Positions 22,818 to 31,052 of a stretch of DNA of 33,664 nt are shown in pieces (position 1 is the stretch's first letter; each line of letters starts with the position of its first letter). Under the pieces are notes generated by a model that saw only the letters and a program-made list of their open reading frames with translations, made no database searches and was not told the origin of the DNA. This stretch comes from an uncultured Bacilli bacterium (GTDB lineage: Bacteria; Bacillota_I; Bacilli_A; RF39; UBA660): the NCBI GenBank assembly GCA_947625215.1, contig CANQNL010000007.1:1-33664 (forward strand), given 5' to 3'. The position numbers and the translations under genes were made by a program.

Positions 22818-25121
22818 ATGGTAGACACAGAAGAAACTTTAGCAACTTTAACAGTTGTAAAACGTAATGGAAAAAAGGTAGAATGGAACGGGACTAAAAT
22901 TGCTGTTGCAATAAAAAAAGGCTTTGACAGTATTAAAGATGAAAATGAAGAAAACAAATATACTGAAAAAGATATCAATACAATTTTTAATTCAGTAGTT
23001 AAAAGAATTGAAAAAGAGTATTTACCTTTGGAAAAAATTAAAATAGAACAAATTCAAGATTTAATCGAAGATGAGCTTAAGAAAAAAGGCTATGAAGATG
23101 TTTATAAATCATTTTCGGAATATCGCGAACGTAGAAATGTATCAAGACAAATGTTTTTTGGCGAAAAGAAACAACATAAATTTTTAAAGGCGATTGAAAG
23201 TTTAGGACTTAAATCAGCTAATGAGGAAGATGCCAAGAGAGAAAACGCTAATGTTGATGGTGATACGGCAATGGGAACTATGCTTCAGTATGGTAGCACG
23301 GTTTCAAAAGAATTTGCTAAATCATATTTAATGAAAGCTAAATTCGCTGAAGCTCACGATAATGGTGATATTCATATTCACGATATGGACTTTATGCCAA
23401 TGGGAACTACAACTTGTTGCCAAATTGATTTAAAAAAATTATTTGATGGTGGTTTTTCAACTGGACACGGTCATTTAAGAGCGCCACAGGGTATTATGAG
23501 TTATTCAGCTTTAGCAGCTATTGCTATTCAGTCTAATCAAAATGATCAACACGGTGGACAAAGTATCCCTGCCTTTGATTATTATTTAGCGCCAGGCGTA
23601 CTTATTACATTTAAAAAACATTTTAAACAAATGATTTGTGATTTCCTAGATTTTACTGAATTTGGTAAATTTATCAATATGGATAGAATTGCTAAAGATA
23701 TAGATAAGTTAAAATCAATTGAAGTAGATTTAAGTATGTTTGATGTTTATACTAAGGATTCAGATGAAGTAAAACGTTTATTTAAAACTAGCTATGATAA
23801 AGCTTTAGCTAAAACTGATAGAGAAACTTATCAAGCAATGGAAGCATTTATTCATAATTTAAATACAATGCATTCCCGTGCTGGAGCTCAGGTTCCATTT
23901 TCTTCAATCAACTTCGGAACTGACACTTCACCAGAAGGAAGAATGGTATCTCGTAATTATTTACTAGCGACTGATGCTGGTTTGGGTAATCACGAAACTC
24001 CAATATTCCCAATTTCAATTTTTAAAGTAAAAGAGGGAGTTAACTATAATGAAGAAGATCCAAATTATGATTTATTTAGATTATCTTGTGAAGTATCAGC
24101 TAAGAGGTTATTCCCTAATTTCTCATTTATAGATTCAACTTTTAATATTGCAACTTATAATCCTGATGATTATAGAACTGAAGTTGGATATATGGGATGT
24201 AGGACAAGAGTACTTACTGATGTTACTGATCCAAATAATCAAGTTACTCCAGGCAGAGGAAACTTATCATTTACATCTATTAACTTACCAAGACTTGGTA
24301 TTAAACACGGTATTGTTAGTGGAAAAACTGATTTAAAAGGTTTCTATAAAGAGCTTGAAGAACTTATGGATTTAGTCAAAGATCAATTACTTGAAAGATT
24401 TGAAATCCAATGCTCAAAACACGTTTATAATTTTCCATTTTTACTTGGACAAGGAGTATGGATTGATAGTGAAAGACTTAAAAATGGTGATAGATTACGT
24501 AAGGTACTTAAGCACGGCACTTTAACCGTTGGATTTATTGGACTTGCTGAATGTTTAAAGGCTTTAATTGGGAAACATCACGGTGAAAGTGAAGAAGCTG
24601 AAAAATTAGGATTAGAAATAATCAAGTTTATGCGAAAGAAAACTGATGAATATACAAAAGAATATAATTTAAATTTTTCATTAATTGCTACTCCAGCAGA
24701 AGGTTTGTCTGGAAGATTTACAAATATTGATAAAGCAATTTATGGTAAATTAAAAGGTATTACTGATAGAGATTATTATACTAATTCATTTCACGTACCA
24801 GTTTATTACAACATTACGGTTGCGAGAAAATTGAAAATTGAAGGACCATATCACGCCCTTACTAATGGCGGACATATTAGTTATGTTGAGTTAGATGGAG
24901 ATACAGCAATGAATATTGATGCTTTTGAAAAAATTGTTAGACTTATGCACGATAATAATATCGGATATGGAGCTATTAACCATCCAGTAGATAGAGATCC
25001 AGTTTGTGGATATACTGGAGTAATTGGTGATGTTTGTCCAGGATGTGGTCGTAAGGAAGGCGAAGGCGTTCCAATGGAAAGAATTAAAAACGCAAACTTA
25101 ACTTGCGGTTTAGGAAGATAG
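22818..25121 (+). CDS. nrdD: Anaerobic ribonucleoside-triphosphate reductase, catalytic core without the glycyl-radical loop
   Basis: The 767-residue class III reductase core makes dNTPs from NTPs without oxygen. An ATP-cone lies at the N-terminus (VVKRNGKKVEWNGTKIA). The barrel includes NLNTMHSRAGAQVPFSSINF, the finger-loop Cys in YMGCRTRVL, and NVNGDT-like segments. The end has Cys residues in DPVCGYTG, DVCPGCGR and LTCGLGR, a likely metal site. It stops right after LTCGLGR and lacks the expected RxxGYL glycyl-radical loop, which is encoded by the next gene. ATG 22818 is chosen because the -10 lies at 22780-22785, so the longer frame from 22785 cannot be on the mRNA. The stop is followed by a clean SD, which argues against a sequencing error. 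Confidence 0.93.
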   Translation: MVDTEETLATLTVVKRNGKKVEWNGTKIAVAIKKGFDSIKDENEENKYTEKDINTIFNSVVKRIEKEYLPLEKIKIEQIQDLIEDELKKKGYEDVYKSFSEYRERRNVSRQMFFGEKKQHKFLKAIESLGLKSANEEDAKRENANVDGDTAMGTMLQYGSTVSKEFAKSYLMKAKFAEAHDNGDIHIHDMDFMPMGTTTCCQIDLKKLFDGGFSTGHGHLRAPQGIMSYSALAAIAIQSNQNDQHGGQSIPAFDYYLAPGVLITFKKHFKQMICDFLDFTEFGKFINMDRIAKDIDKLKSIEVDLSMFDVYTKDSDEVKRLFKTSYDKALAKTDRETYQAMEAFIHNLNTMHSRAGAQVPFSSINFGTDTSPEGRMVSRNYLLATDAGLGNHETPIFPISIFKVKEGVNYNEEDPNYDLFRLSCEVSAKRLFPNFSFIDSTFNIATYNPDDYRTEVGYMGCRTRVLTDVTDPNNQVTPGRGNLSFTSINLPRLGIKHGIVSGKTDLKGFYKELEELMDLVKDQLLERFEIQCSKHVYNFPFLLGQGVWIDSERLKNGDRLRKVLKHGTLTVGFIGLAECLKALIGKHHGESEEAEKLGLEIIKFMRKKTDEYTKEYNLNFSLIATPAEGLSGRFTNIDKAIYGKLKGITDRDYYTNSFHVPVYYNITVARKLKIEGPYHALTNGGHISYVELDGDTAMNIDAFEKIVRLMHDNNIGYGAINHPVDRDPVCGYTGVIGDVCPGCGRKEGEGVPMERIKNANLTCGLGR

Positions 25122-25132
25122 GAGGAATTAAA

Positions 25133-25294
25133 ATGAAAGCAGAAGAAAGAAAAGTAGGAGAAGGAGTAAAATTCGAAAGAATAAGAAGAATTACAGGATA
25201 TTTAGTAGGAACTACTGATAGATTTAACAATGGTAAAAGAGCAGAAGAACACGATAGAGTTAAACACGATGCTTCTAAATTAATGGCTAAATAA
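25133..25294 (+). CDS. Separate glycyl-radical domain of anaerobic ribonucleotide reductase
   Basis: The 53-residue protein consists almost entirely of the NrdD C-terminal radical segment: FERIRRITGYLVG, with Gly22 the expected radical site, then DRFNNGKRAEEHDRVKH. It has its own excellent SD (GGAGG, 25121-25125) 7 bases before ATG 25133, and its stop overlaps the ATG of nrdG (TAATG). Residues RKVGEGVKFERI near its start resemble RKEGEGVPMERI at the end of the core (25050-25085 against 25148-25183), as if the junction had been duplicated. It must dock on the core and be activated by NrdG in trans. A role as a replaceable radical part, as YfiD is for pyruvate formate-lyase, is inference. Confidence 0.88.
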   Translation: MKAEERKVGEGVKFERIRRITGYLVGTTDRFNNGKRAEEHDRVKHDASKLMAK

Positions 25295-25845
25295 TGGAAA
25301 TTCGTTTAGCAAGTGGCCTTCAACCGGATAGTATTGTTGATGGCGAAGGTATAAGAACGGTTATATGGACTCAGGGCTGTAGTCACAAATGTCCAGGGTG
25401 TCATAATCCATCAACCCACGATTTTAAAGGCGGTTTTATAACTACGACTGAAGAAATAAATAAGGAATTATCTAAGTTAGAAGGTCAAACGGGAATTACT
25501 TTTTCTGGAGGGGACCCTATGTTTCAATCAGATGCCTGTTTAAAAATCGCGGCATACGCTAAAAAAATCGGTTTAGATGTATGGTGTTATACTGGATTTA
25601 CTTTTGAAGAACTGATAACAAATAAAAAAAATATAGAATTTTTAAAGTATGTTGATGTTTTAGTAGATGGTAAATTCATAATGAAACAAAAAAGTTTGAA
25701 TGTTGATTTTAGAGGTTCGCTCAATCAAAGAATTATAGATGTTCCTGCATCTTTAAAAGAAGGAAAAGCTGTTCTAATACCAAAGTATGTTAAACCACGT
25801 TATGTTGATGTAAACATACCAAAGCATAAGCATATATATATTTAG
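25294..25845 (+). CDS. nrdG: Anaerobic ribonucleotide reductase activating protein (radical SAM)
   Basis: This 183-residue radical SAM activase has C-x3-C-x2-C (CSHKCPGC) for the [4Fe-4S] cluster near residues 29-36. GEGIRTVIWTQGC comes just before it, and TFSGGDPM binds S-adenosylmethionine. It generates the glycyl radical, here presumably on the separate 53-residue protein. It starts at ATG 25294, overlapping the stop of that gene by one base, so the three genes form one coupled operon. A strong terminator follows. The C-terminus (about 150-183) is a little longer than usual, with KPRYVDVNIPKHKHIYI of no clear meaning. Confidence 0.95.
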   Translation: MEIRLASGLQPDSIVDGEGIRTVIWTQGCSHKCPGCHNPSTHDFKGGFITTTEEINKELSKLEGQTGITFSGGDPMFQSDACLKIAAYAKKIGLDVWCYTGFTFEELITNKKNIEFLKYVDVLVDGKFIMKQKSLNVDFRGSLNQRIIDVPASLKEGKAVLIPKYVKPRYVDVNIPKHKHIYI

Positions 25846-25877
25846 AAAATAGTAGCGGGTAAAACTGCTACTATTTT
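25846..25877 (+). terminator. Terminator after nrdG
   Basis: AAAATAGTAGC (25846-25856) pairs perfectly with GCTACTATTTT (25867-25877) around a 10-base loop, followed by T. Confidence 0.92.
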
Positions 25878-26186
25878 TATAAATAACTTTTCAAAATTTA
25901 AAGAAGCATAAATATACATAACTTAAATGATATATAAAAATATCTATAAAGTAAAAAATATCGGTTTATAGTTTTACATAATTTTATATAAAACGCATAT
26001 ATCTTGCAATAATATTACCTTTATTTATTTAAAAAATATATTTTATTACCTTTTGATAAATATTTCCAAATTTTTCTAATGTAAAATATATGTTTAGATA
26101 ATTAAAAACAAAGTATAATAATAAATGTAGTATCTATGAAAATTTTAGCAAATATGTTAAAATATTATTATAAAGGAGCTGTTAAT
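25878..26186 (+). other. AT-rich gap before the repeat surface protein
   Basis: There is no gene or structured RNA that I can support. TATAAT at 26114-26119 is a possible -10 for the next gene, but the -35 position (TGTTTA, 26091-26096) is poor. The leader after it is about 65 bases. Confidence 0.4.
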
Positions 26187-27512
26187 ATGAAAAGAACAAG
26201 CTATATTGATAAATCCGGAAATCCAGTTAGTGAAACATTTGAAAGTAAAAAAATATTTTTAAATATATTTTTGGTGATTGGAACTATTGTACCAATAGTA
26301 TTACTTGGTTTTATTGTTTATACAATAGTTGAAAATAACGGATGTTCAAAAATATATAGTAGTATTAAAACTGCTACCTTAGATTATATAAAAGATAATG
26401 ATCAAATGCCAGCATATGATGGCGAAAGTGAAACTATTAGTATAGATAGATTATATTCTGATGAATATTTACGAAGAATTAGTACCAATAACTTAAAATG
26501 TTCAGGTGAAGTTAAAGTAACAAAATATAAAGGTAAATTAGTTTATACAATTGACGTTAAAGGTTGCGGAGTTTGTTCTACTAAAACGCGTTATGGTGCT
26601 TGGAGTAAAGAAACTTCTACTTTCCCATCTGGTAAGGGAATTGTTGATGTAGTGCCATACTATAATTATTATGAAAGAGAAGTATCAGCAACCGATTGGT
26701 CTGGTGAATTTTTAGATGAAGAACTTCAAGATGAAGAATCTGAATATGGTGTAAGACTTCCACTCGAGGAATATGAACAAAGAATGCCTGAGGTTCCAAC
26801 TGAAGGAAATATTGTAGATATACAAGCATCTGAAAGCTATCAATATCATTATAAAGATAAGCAGTGGTTATGGTATGATGCACCAAAAGATTATTCTGAA
26901 TTTTCTTCAGAGCAGCCAGCTGGATATACTAATAAAGATGAAGCGACAAAACAATATACTGAGTGGACTGAATATTCATTAAACCATCCAGAAGAAAAAG
27001 ATTATCGTGAAATTACGCAAGTTACAGGAATGAAGTACTATTATTTAGATAATGGTAAAAAAGTGTATGCCAATAATGGAAAATATACGGCGCCTGATGA
27101 TGTTGATAGAAAAAAATATAATCGTTATGATGAAGATAAAAGTCCTCTTTATCGCTATCGTGATGCTCAGTGGCGTTGGTATAATGGCGAAAGAAGGAGA
27201 TATTCATCATATTCTTCAACACAACCAGCAAGGTATCCATATCGTGATGATGAAACAGTAAGAGAAACAAATTATACTTCTTGGTCAAATAGTTCAAGTA
27301 TAAATGCCTCTAATGAAAGTTACCGAACTGAAGAAAGAAGAACATTAACCAAATTGCGTTATGTTTATGAAATTTTATCACTTCCAGTATTAAAAAAACC
27401 ACTTAATAAGGAAAAATTTACTGATGAAATTGATATGACAGTTCCAGAATTTGCTGAACTTGAAGAATATAAATTAGATATTACATACAAATTTATATAT
27501 AGAAAAAGATGA
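26187..27512 (+). CDS. Membrane-anchored surface protein with two Trp/Tyr-rich repeats
   Basis: The 441-residue protein has a short basic N-terminus, one membrane helix (about 25-48, IFLVIGTIVPIVLLGFIVYT), and a large outside region. A globular segment with paired Cys (NGCSKIY, NLKCSG, CGVCSTK) covers about 50-150. Then come two copies of a module: (Y/H)YKDKQWLWYD...EWTEYS...YYYL and YRYRDAQWRWYN...YTSWSNSS...YVYEI. The module resembles W/Y-rich repeats I have seen in surface proteins of uncultured gut Bacilli, but I cannot name a Pfam family. ATG 26187 follows AAAGGAGC; ATG 26136 has no SD. A role in adhesion or matrix binding is a guess. Confidence 0.8.
   Translation: MKRTSYIDKSGNPVSETFESKKIFLNIFLVIGTIVPIVLLGFIVYTIVENNGCSKIYSSIKTATLDYIKDNDQMPAYDGESETISIDRLYSDEYLRRISTNNLKCSGEVKVTKYKGKLVYTIDVKGCGVCSTKTRYGAWSKETSTFPSGKGIVDVVPYYNYYEREVSATDWSGEFLDEELQDEESEYGVRLPLEEYEQRMPEVPTEGNIVDIQASESYQYHYKDKQWLWYDAPKDYSEFSSEQPAGYTNKDEATKQYTEWTEYSLNHPEEKDYREITQVTGMKYYYLDNGKKVYANNGKYTAPDDVDRKKYNRYDEDKSPLYRYRDAQWRWYNGERRRYSSYSSTQPARYPYRDDETVRETNYTSWSNSSSINASNESYRTEERRTLTKLRYVYEILSLPVLKKPLNKEKFTDEIDMTVPEFAELEEYKLDITYKFIYRKR
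26833..27373 (+). repeat. Two degenerate coding repeats, about 220-230 bases each
   Basis: Copy 1 spans roughly 26833-27051 and copy 2 roughly 27143-27373. Both encode Y-x-Y-(K/R)-D-x-Q-W-x-W-Y, then SS-(E/T)-QPA-(G/R)-Y, then a T-x-W-x-x-(S/Y)-S segment, then a Tyr-rich strand. The copies have diverged at the DNA level. Confidence 0.7.
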
Positions 27513-27529
27513 TTTAAAGTCATCTTTTT
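27503..27529. terminator. Bidirectional terminator between convergent genes
   Basis: AAAAAGATGA (27503-27512) pairs with TCATCTTTTT (27520-27529) around a 7-base loop, with A and T runs on the two sides. It serves the surface protein and the minus-strand CBS gene. Confidence 0.88.
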
Positions 27530-27974
27530 ATAATGGAAAATCATCGACATCAGTATCAAATTTATTTTCATTTCGGTTTATTTCATATATTGATTTTAAG
27601 GTTTCTAAAATAGTTTTAGAATCTATATCCGTATTAAAAATATCAGATAAAGATAGTACCCCAGTTATTTTATCTGCATTAGTAACTACAAGCCTTTTAA
27701 TTTTATGCTTCTTCATAAGCTTTAAAGCTTCATCAGGACTTTTATTTTCATCAATTGTAATAACTTTTTTAGTCATATAACTTTTAATTTGTGAAAGCTG
27801 ATTTGCCATATCACAAACTAAATCACGATCAGTCACAACACCATATAATTTATTTTTTTCCATAATTAAAATAAAACCTACATCCCAGATGTTCATTAAA
27901 TTAGAAACAAAAAGAATATTATCATCAGGAGCACAGGTAATTAATTTTTTTGACATAATTTCTTTTATTTTCAT
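27528..27974 (-). CDS. Two-CBS-domain protein
   Basis: The 148-residue protein is made of a tandem CBS pair: MSKKLITCAPDDNILFVSNLM with YGVVTDRDLV, and YMTKKVITIDENKSPDEAL with ITGVLSLSDIF. There is no attached enzyme domain. Such stand-alone Bateman modules usually bind adenine nucleotides and act as sensors; the partner is unknown. The C-terminal 25 residues are acidic and probably unstructured. The SD GGTGAT precedes ATG 27974. It diverges from yunB. Confidence 0.88.
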   Translation of the reverse strand: MKIKEIMSKKLITCAPDDNILFVSNLMNIWDVGFILIMEKNKLYGVVTDRDLVCDMANQLSQIKSYMTKKVITIDENKSPDEALKLMKKHKIKRLVVTNADKITGVLSLSDIFNTDIDSKTILETLKSIYEINRNENKFDTDVDDFPL

Positions 27975-28029
27975 ATTATCACCATTTATATCTTGGACTT
28001 AATTTATATTATTATTCATATAAATTAGT

Positions 28030-28800
28030 ATGAAAAGGATTAAATTAAAAAAGGAAAACAACTTTAAATTAAATAAAAGTAGCTTATTTATAATAAGCAT
28101 AGTTTTAATTATTATTTTTGTTATTTTAGGATTTAATTTCTTAAATAAAAAAGCTTCTCCATTAATTATGACGTATGCTGAGATGGAAGCTAAGAAGTTA
28201 TCAAGTATTATTATAAATAAAGCTATTTCTAAACATATTACGGAAAAAACATCAGGAGATGAATTATTTGCGATTACAAAAGAAAGTAGTGGTGAAATAC
28301 GCGCAATTGATTTTAATACCGCGCTAGTTAATAAGTTTTTAACAGAAACTACTAATAGTGTTCAAATGAATCTAAGAAATATTGAAAAGGGAAACGTCGA
28401 GGCCTTAGAATTTTCTGATAGTATATTAGTTGATTATGATAAAGAGACTTTAGAAAAAGGAATCATCTATGAGGTTAATAGTGGAGTTATATTTGGTAAT
28501 CCTTTGCTGGCAAATGTAGGACCAAAAGTACCAGTTAGGATAAATATAATTGGCGATGCTACTAGCTACGTTTCGACTGAAGTTAAAAATTATGGTATTA
28601 ATAATGCCTTAATTGAAGTGTATGTTAATTTAAAAATAAGTGAAAAAGTATTTTTGCCTTTTTATAATAAAATAATAAATGTAGAAAGTAAAACACCAGT
28701 TGCAATGAAAGTGGTGACAGGAAGCGTTCCTAAGTATTATTCAAATGGATTAAATCAAAATAGTCCATCGGTAGTAGCTTCAGTTGAGGAAAAAAATTAA
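28030..28800 (+). CDS. yunB: Sporulation protein YunB
   Basis: The 256-residue protein has one N-terminal membrane helix (about 19-38) and an outside domain. It contains the YunB-family features SPLIMTYAEMEAKKLSSIIINKA, read across 28156-28224, VNSGVIFGNPLLANVGPKVPV, read across 28468-28530, and the late YGINNALIEVYVNL. In B. subtilis yunB is a sigma-E-controlled gene needed for normal sporulation. No SD is evident before ATG 28030. A CATATAAA word at 28017-28024 is too near to be a clear sporulation promoter, so the start signals are atypical. The following yutD also keeps company with it in Bacillus. Confidence 0.88.
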   Translation: MKRIKLKKENNFKLNKSSLFIISIVLIIIFVILGFNFLNKKASPLIMTYAEMEAKKLSSIIINKAISKHITEKTSGDELFAITKESSGEIRAIDFNTALVNKFLTETTNSVQMNLRNIEKGNVEALEFSDSILVDYDKETLEKGIIYEVNSGVIFGNPLLANVGPKVPVRINIIGDATSYVSTEVKNYGINNALIEVYVNLKISEKVFLPFYNKIINVESKTPVAMKVVTGSVPKYYSNGLNQNSPSVVASVEEKN

Positions 28801-28812
28801 TTTTGGTATAAT
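28784..28812 (+). promoter_or_regulatory. yutD promoter inside the end of yunB
   Basis: TTGAGG (28784-28789), 17 bases, TATAAT (28807-28812). It lets yutD be expressed apart from the sporulation gene upstream. Confidence 0.6.
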
Positions 28813-28827
28813 ATAAATGGTGATTTG

Positions 28828-29109
28828 ATGAAAAAACAACATATTAATGGTAAAGACTATGAGCTAATTAAAGATTACCGTGATGGTTTTGATTTAACTG
28901 AAGTGTCAGAAAAACTTACTGAGTATTTTGATAACTATGATTATATATTAGGTGATTGGGCATATGGTAAACTTCGTTTAAAAGGTTTTTGTGATAAAAA
29001 AAATAAAATATTTAAGCCAATAAATGATTATGAGGAAATAGAATCATATATTAAAGATAATTGCGCTTATAATTGCCGATATTTTATTTTAAAAAAAATA
29101 AATAGCTAA
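28828..29109 (+). CDS. yutD: YutD family protein (DUF1027)
   Basis: The 93-residue protein matches YutD: YELIKDYRDGFD, YDYILGDWAYGKLRLKGF and a C-terminal CAYNCRYFILKK with two Cys. The biochemical function of the family is unknown. ATG 28828 lies 4 bases after GGTGA and is preferred to the TTG at 28825. Confidence 0.88.
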   Translation: MKKQHINGKDYELIKDYRDGFDLTEVSEKLTEYFDNYDYILGDWAYGKLRLKGFCDKKNKIFKPINDYEEIESYIKDNCAYNCRYFILKKINS

Positions 29110-29111
29110 AA

Positions 29112-29140
29112 TTGACAAGTGTAGAACATACACATAAAAT
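29112..29140 (+). promoter_or_regulatory. Promoter with inverted repeat in its spacer
   Basis: TTGACA (29112-29117), 17 bases, TAAAAT (29135-29140). The spacer holds GTGTA (29119-29123) and TACAC (29129-29133) as an inverted repeat with a 5-base centre, a good operator position. The downstream NrtR-like regulator may bind it. Confidence 0.65.
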
Positions 29141-29156
29141 GTAATTAGGTGGTAAA

Positions 29157-29828
29157 ATGGAAATAAAAAATTCTCTTTATAAAAATATTGGTGTGCACGC
29201 TATCAATACAATTTTTACAATTGATAAAGGAACAGTAAAAGTTTTACTTATTAAAAGAACGAATCAGCCATATAAAGATATGTGGTCATTAGTAGGCGGG
29301 GCAATGTATAATAATGAATTAATTATCGGTGCAGCTAAAAGAGAACTAAAAGAAAAGGCTAATCTTGAAAATATTGAATTAATTAAATCAGAAATATTTG
29401 ATAAAGTAGATCGTTCACCACTTTTAAGAATGATAGCAGTAAATTATATTGGAATGGTGGATATTGATAAAGTAAATATTATGAAAAAGACGGCTAAAAC
29501 AAGTGATGCAGAATGGTTTGCGATTGATAATGTGCCAGTGCTTGCATATGATCATAATGAAATACTAAAATCTAGTATAGAAAAATTAAAAGAACTTATT
29601 TTAACTTCAAATATTTTGAAAACTTTTTATCCTAAAGGTTTTACAATCCCTGAAATCCATAAAGTATATGAAAGCTTATTAGGAAAAGAAATTGATAGGC
29701 GAAATTTTAGGAAAAAACTTCTATCTTCAGGTTTAGTTATTGATACTAATAAAACAATTAATTTTGAGGGTCGTAAGCCGGCAAAGTTGTATAAGTTTAA
29801 AACTAAAAAAAATAAAAAATTATTTTAG
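29157..29828 (+). CDS. NrtR-like regulator (Nudix domain plus winged helix)
   Basis: The 223-residue protein has an N-terminal Nudix fold (about 10-145) and a C-terminal winged helix (about 150-215, with FTIPEIHKVYESLLGKEIDRRNFRKKL read across 29640-29720). This matches the NrtR class, in which the Nudix part senses ADP-ribose-type ligands and the protein represses NAD metabolism genes. The Nudix box is degenerate. It has G-x5-E, but the REUxEE segment reads RELKEK and the late Gly is Asn, so hydrolysis is probably lost. The SD TAGGTGG precedes ATG 29157. The regulated genes are not next to it; autoregulation through 29119-29133 is inferred. Confidence 0.85.
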   Translation: MEIKNSLYKNIGVHAINTIFTIDKGTVKVLLIKRTNQPYKDMWSLVGGAMYNNELIIGAAKRELKEKANLENIELIKSEIFDKVDRSPLLRMIAVNYIGMVDIDKVNIMKKTAKTSDAEWFAIDNVPVLAYDHNEILKSSIEKLKELILTSNILKTFYPKGFTIPEIHKVYESLLGKEIDRRNFRKKLLSSGLVIDTNKTINFEGRKPAKLYKFKTKKNKKLF

Positions 29829-29856
29829 ATTAATAAAAACGAAGTTTGAAAAAGGT

Positions 29857-29880
29857 GGCTAGGTATTTCTAGCTATTTTT
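29857..29880 (+). terminator. Terminator after the NrtR-like gene
   Basis: GGCTAG (29857-29862) pairs with CTAGCT (29869-29874) including one G-U, followed by an A and five T. Confidence 0.75.
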
Positions 29881-29964
29881 CTTTGCTAAATTTATTAAAC
29901 TTAATGGATAAGCTTTTAAAAAAATAAAGAAAATGTTATAATGAATAAAGATAGGAGAGGGAAA

Positions 29965-31051
29965 ATGGAACTTAAAGAATTATTAGATATTTATAATGAC
30001 TATAATAAAAGAATAAATGATTTATGGAGGTCTCTTTGACCCACTATCTATGCAAAAAGAAATTGACAAGTTAGATGCTCTTATGAAAGAAGAAAATTTT
30101 TGGGATGATAAAAGATCTAGTGAAAAGGTTATTTCGGAATATAATTATCTTAAAAATTTATTAGAAAAAACTAAAAATTTAAAAGAAGAAATCGAATTTT
30201 ACAATGAAACATTAAATGAAAACCCAAATAGTGAAACTTTAAAATACACTGAAAATGAGGTTCAAAATTTTGATGCTAGTTTATCTGAATTAGAACTTCA
30301 AATTCTTCTAGATGGACCATATGATAAAAATGATGCTGTTTTAGAAATTCACTCTGGGGCCGGTGGAACTGAAGCCTGTGACTGGGCAAATATGTTATAT
30401 CGTATGTACACCAGATGGTGTGAAAAAAAAGGATATAAAATCGAAGAAATTGATAAACAAGAGGGCTTAGAAGTAGGCATAAAAAGTGTTTCAGTTATTG
30501 TTAAAGGGCATAATGCTTTTGGTTATCTTCAAAGTGAAAAAGGAATTCATAGACTAGTTAGAATTTCTCCATTTGATAGTAACTCTAGGAGACACACTTC
30601 TTTTGCCGCTGTTGAAGTAACGCCTGTTATTGAAGAAAATAATGATATCGAAATTGATGATAAGGATTTAAGAATAGATGTATATCGTAGTTCAGGACCT
30701 GGTGGACAGGGAGTGAATACTACTGATAGTGCTGTTAGAATTACTCATTTACCGACGAAAATAGTTGTAACTTGTCAAAGTGAAAGAAGTCAAATTCAAA
30801 ATAAAGAAAGATGTATGCAAATACTAAAAAGTAAATTATTAAAATTAAAGCAAGATGAAAAAGAAGATGAAATGAAAAAACTTAAAGGTGAACAAAGTTC
30901 TATTAATTTTGGTTCACAAATTAGAAGTTATGTTATGTGTCCATATACTTTAGTTAAAGATCATCGAACAAACGCTGAAGATGTTAATGTAAATAAAGTA
31001 TTAGATGGCGATTTAGATAAATTTATTAAGGAATATTTAAAGGGGAAATAG
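29965..31051 (+). CDS. prfB: Peptide chain release factor 2, with programmed +1 frameshift
   Basis: The gene is read in two frames. Frame one starts at ATG 29965 (SD AGGAGAGG) and runs 24 codons to an in-frame TGA at 30037-30039. A +1 shift at CTT-TGA continues as Asp 30038-30040 to TAG 31051. The full product has 361 residues, the normal RF2 length. The tripeptide anticodon SPF lies in VRISPFDS, and the peptidyl-hydrolysis motif GGQ in SSGPGGQGVN. RF2 recognises TGA and TAA; low RF2 allows the shift, giving autoregulation. An extended -10, TGTTATAAT, ends at 29942. It is followed after 1 base by a YitT-family gene. Confidence 0.97.
30026..30039 (+). promoter_or_regulatory. prfB recoding site
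   Basis: GGAGG (30026-30030), the spacer TCT, then the slippery CTT and TGA, followed by C. The internal SD is 3 bases from CTT, the same spacing as in E. coli prfB. Confidence 0.95.
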
Positions 31052-31052
31052 T

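Noticed and set aside
25119-25133. Split nrdD as a sequencing frameshift or point error
   Set aside because: The downstream piece has a well-placed GGAGG SD and ATG, and overlaps the next gene neatly. The core also ends in a sequence unlike the radical loop, so restoring one base would not rebuild a normal protein.
25878-26186. Riboswitch or T-box before the repeat surface protein
   Set aside because: No conserved aptamer core, specifier loop or GC-containing stem is visible in this nearly pure AT stretch.
26617-27297. Two long minus-strand open frames, rich in His, opposite the repeat surface protein
   Set aside because: They are antisense shadows of the Tyr/Asp-rich plus-strand gene, without SD sites or promoter.
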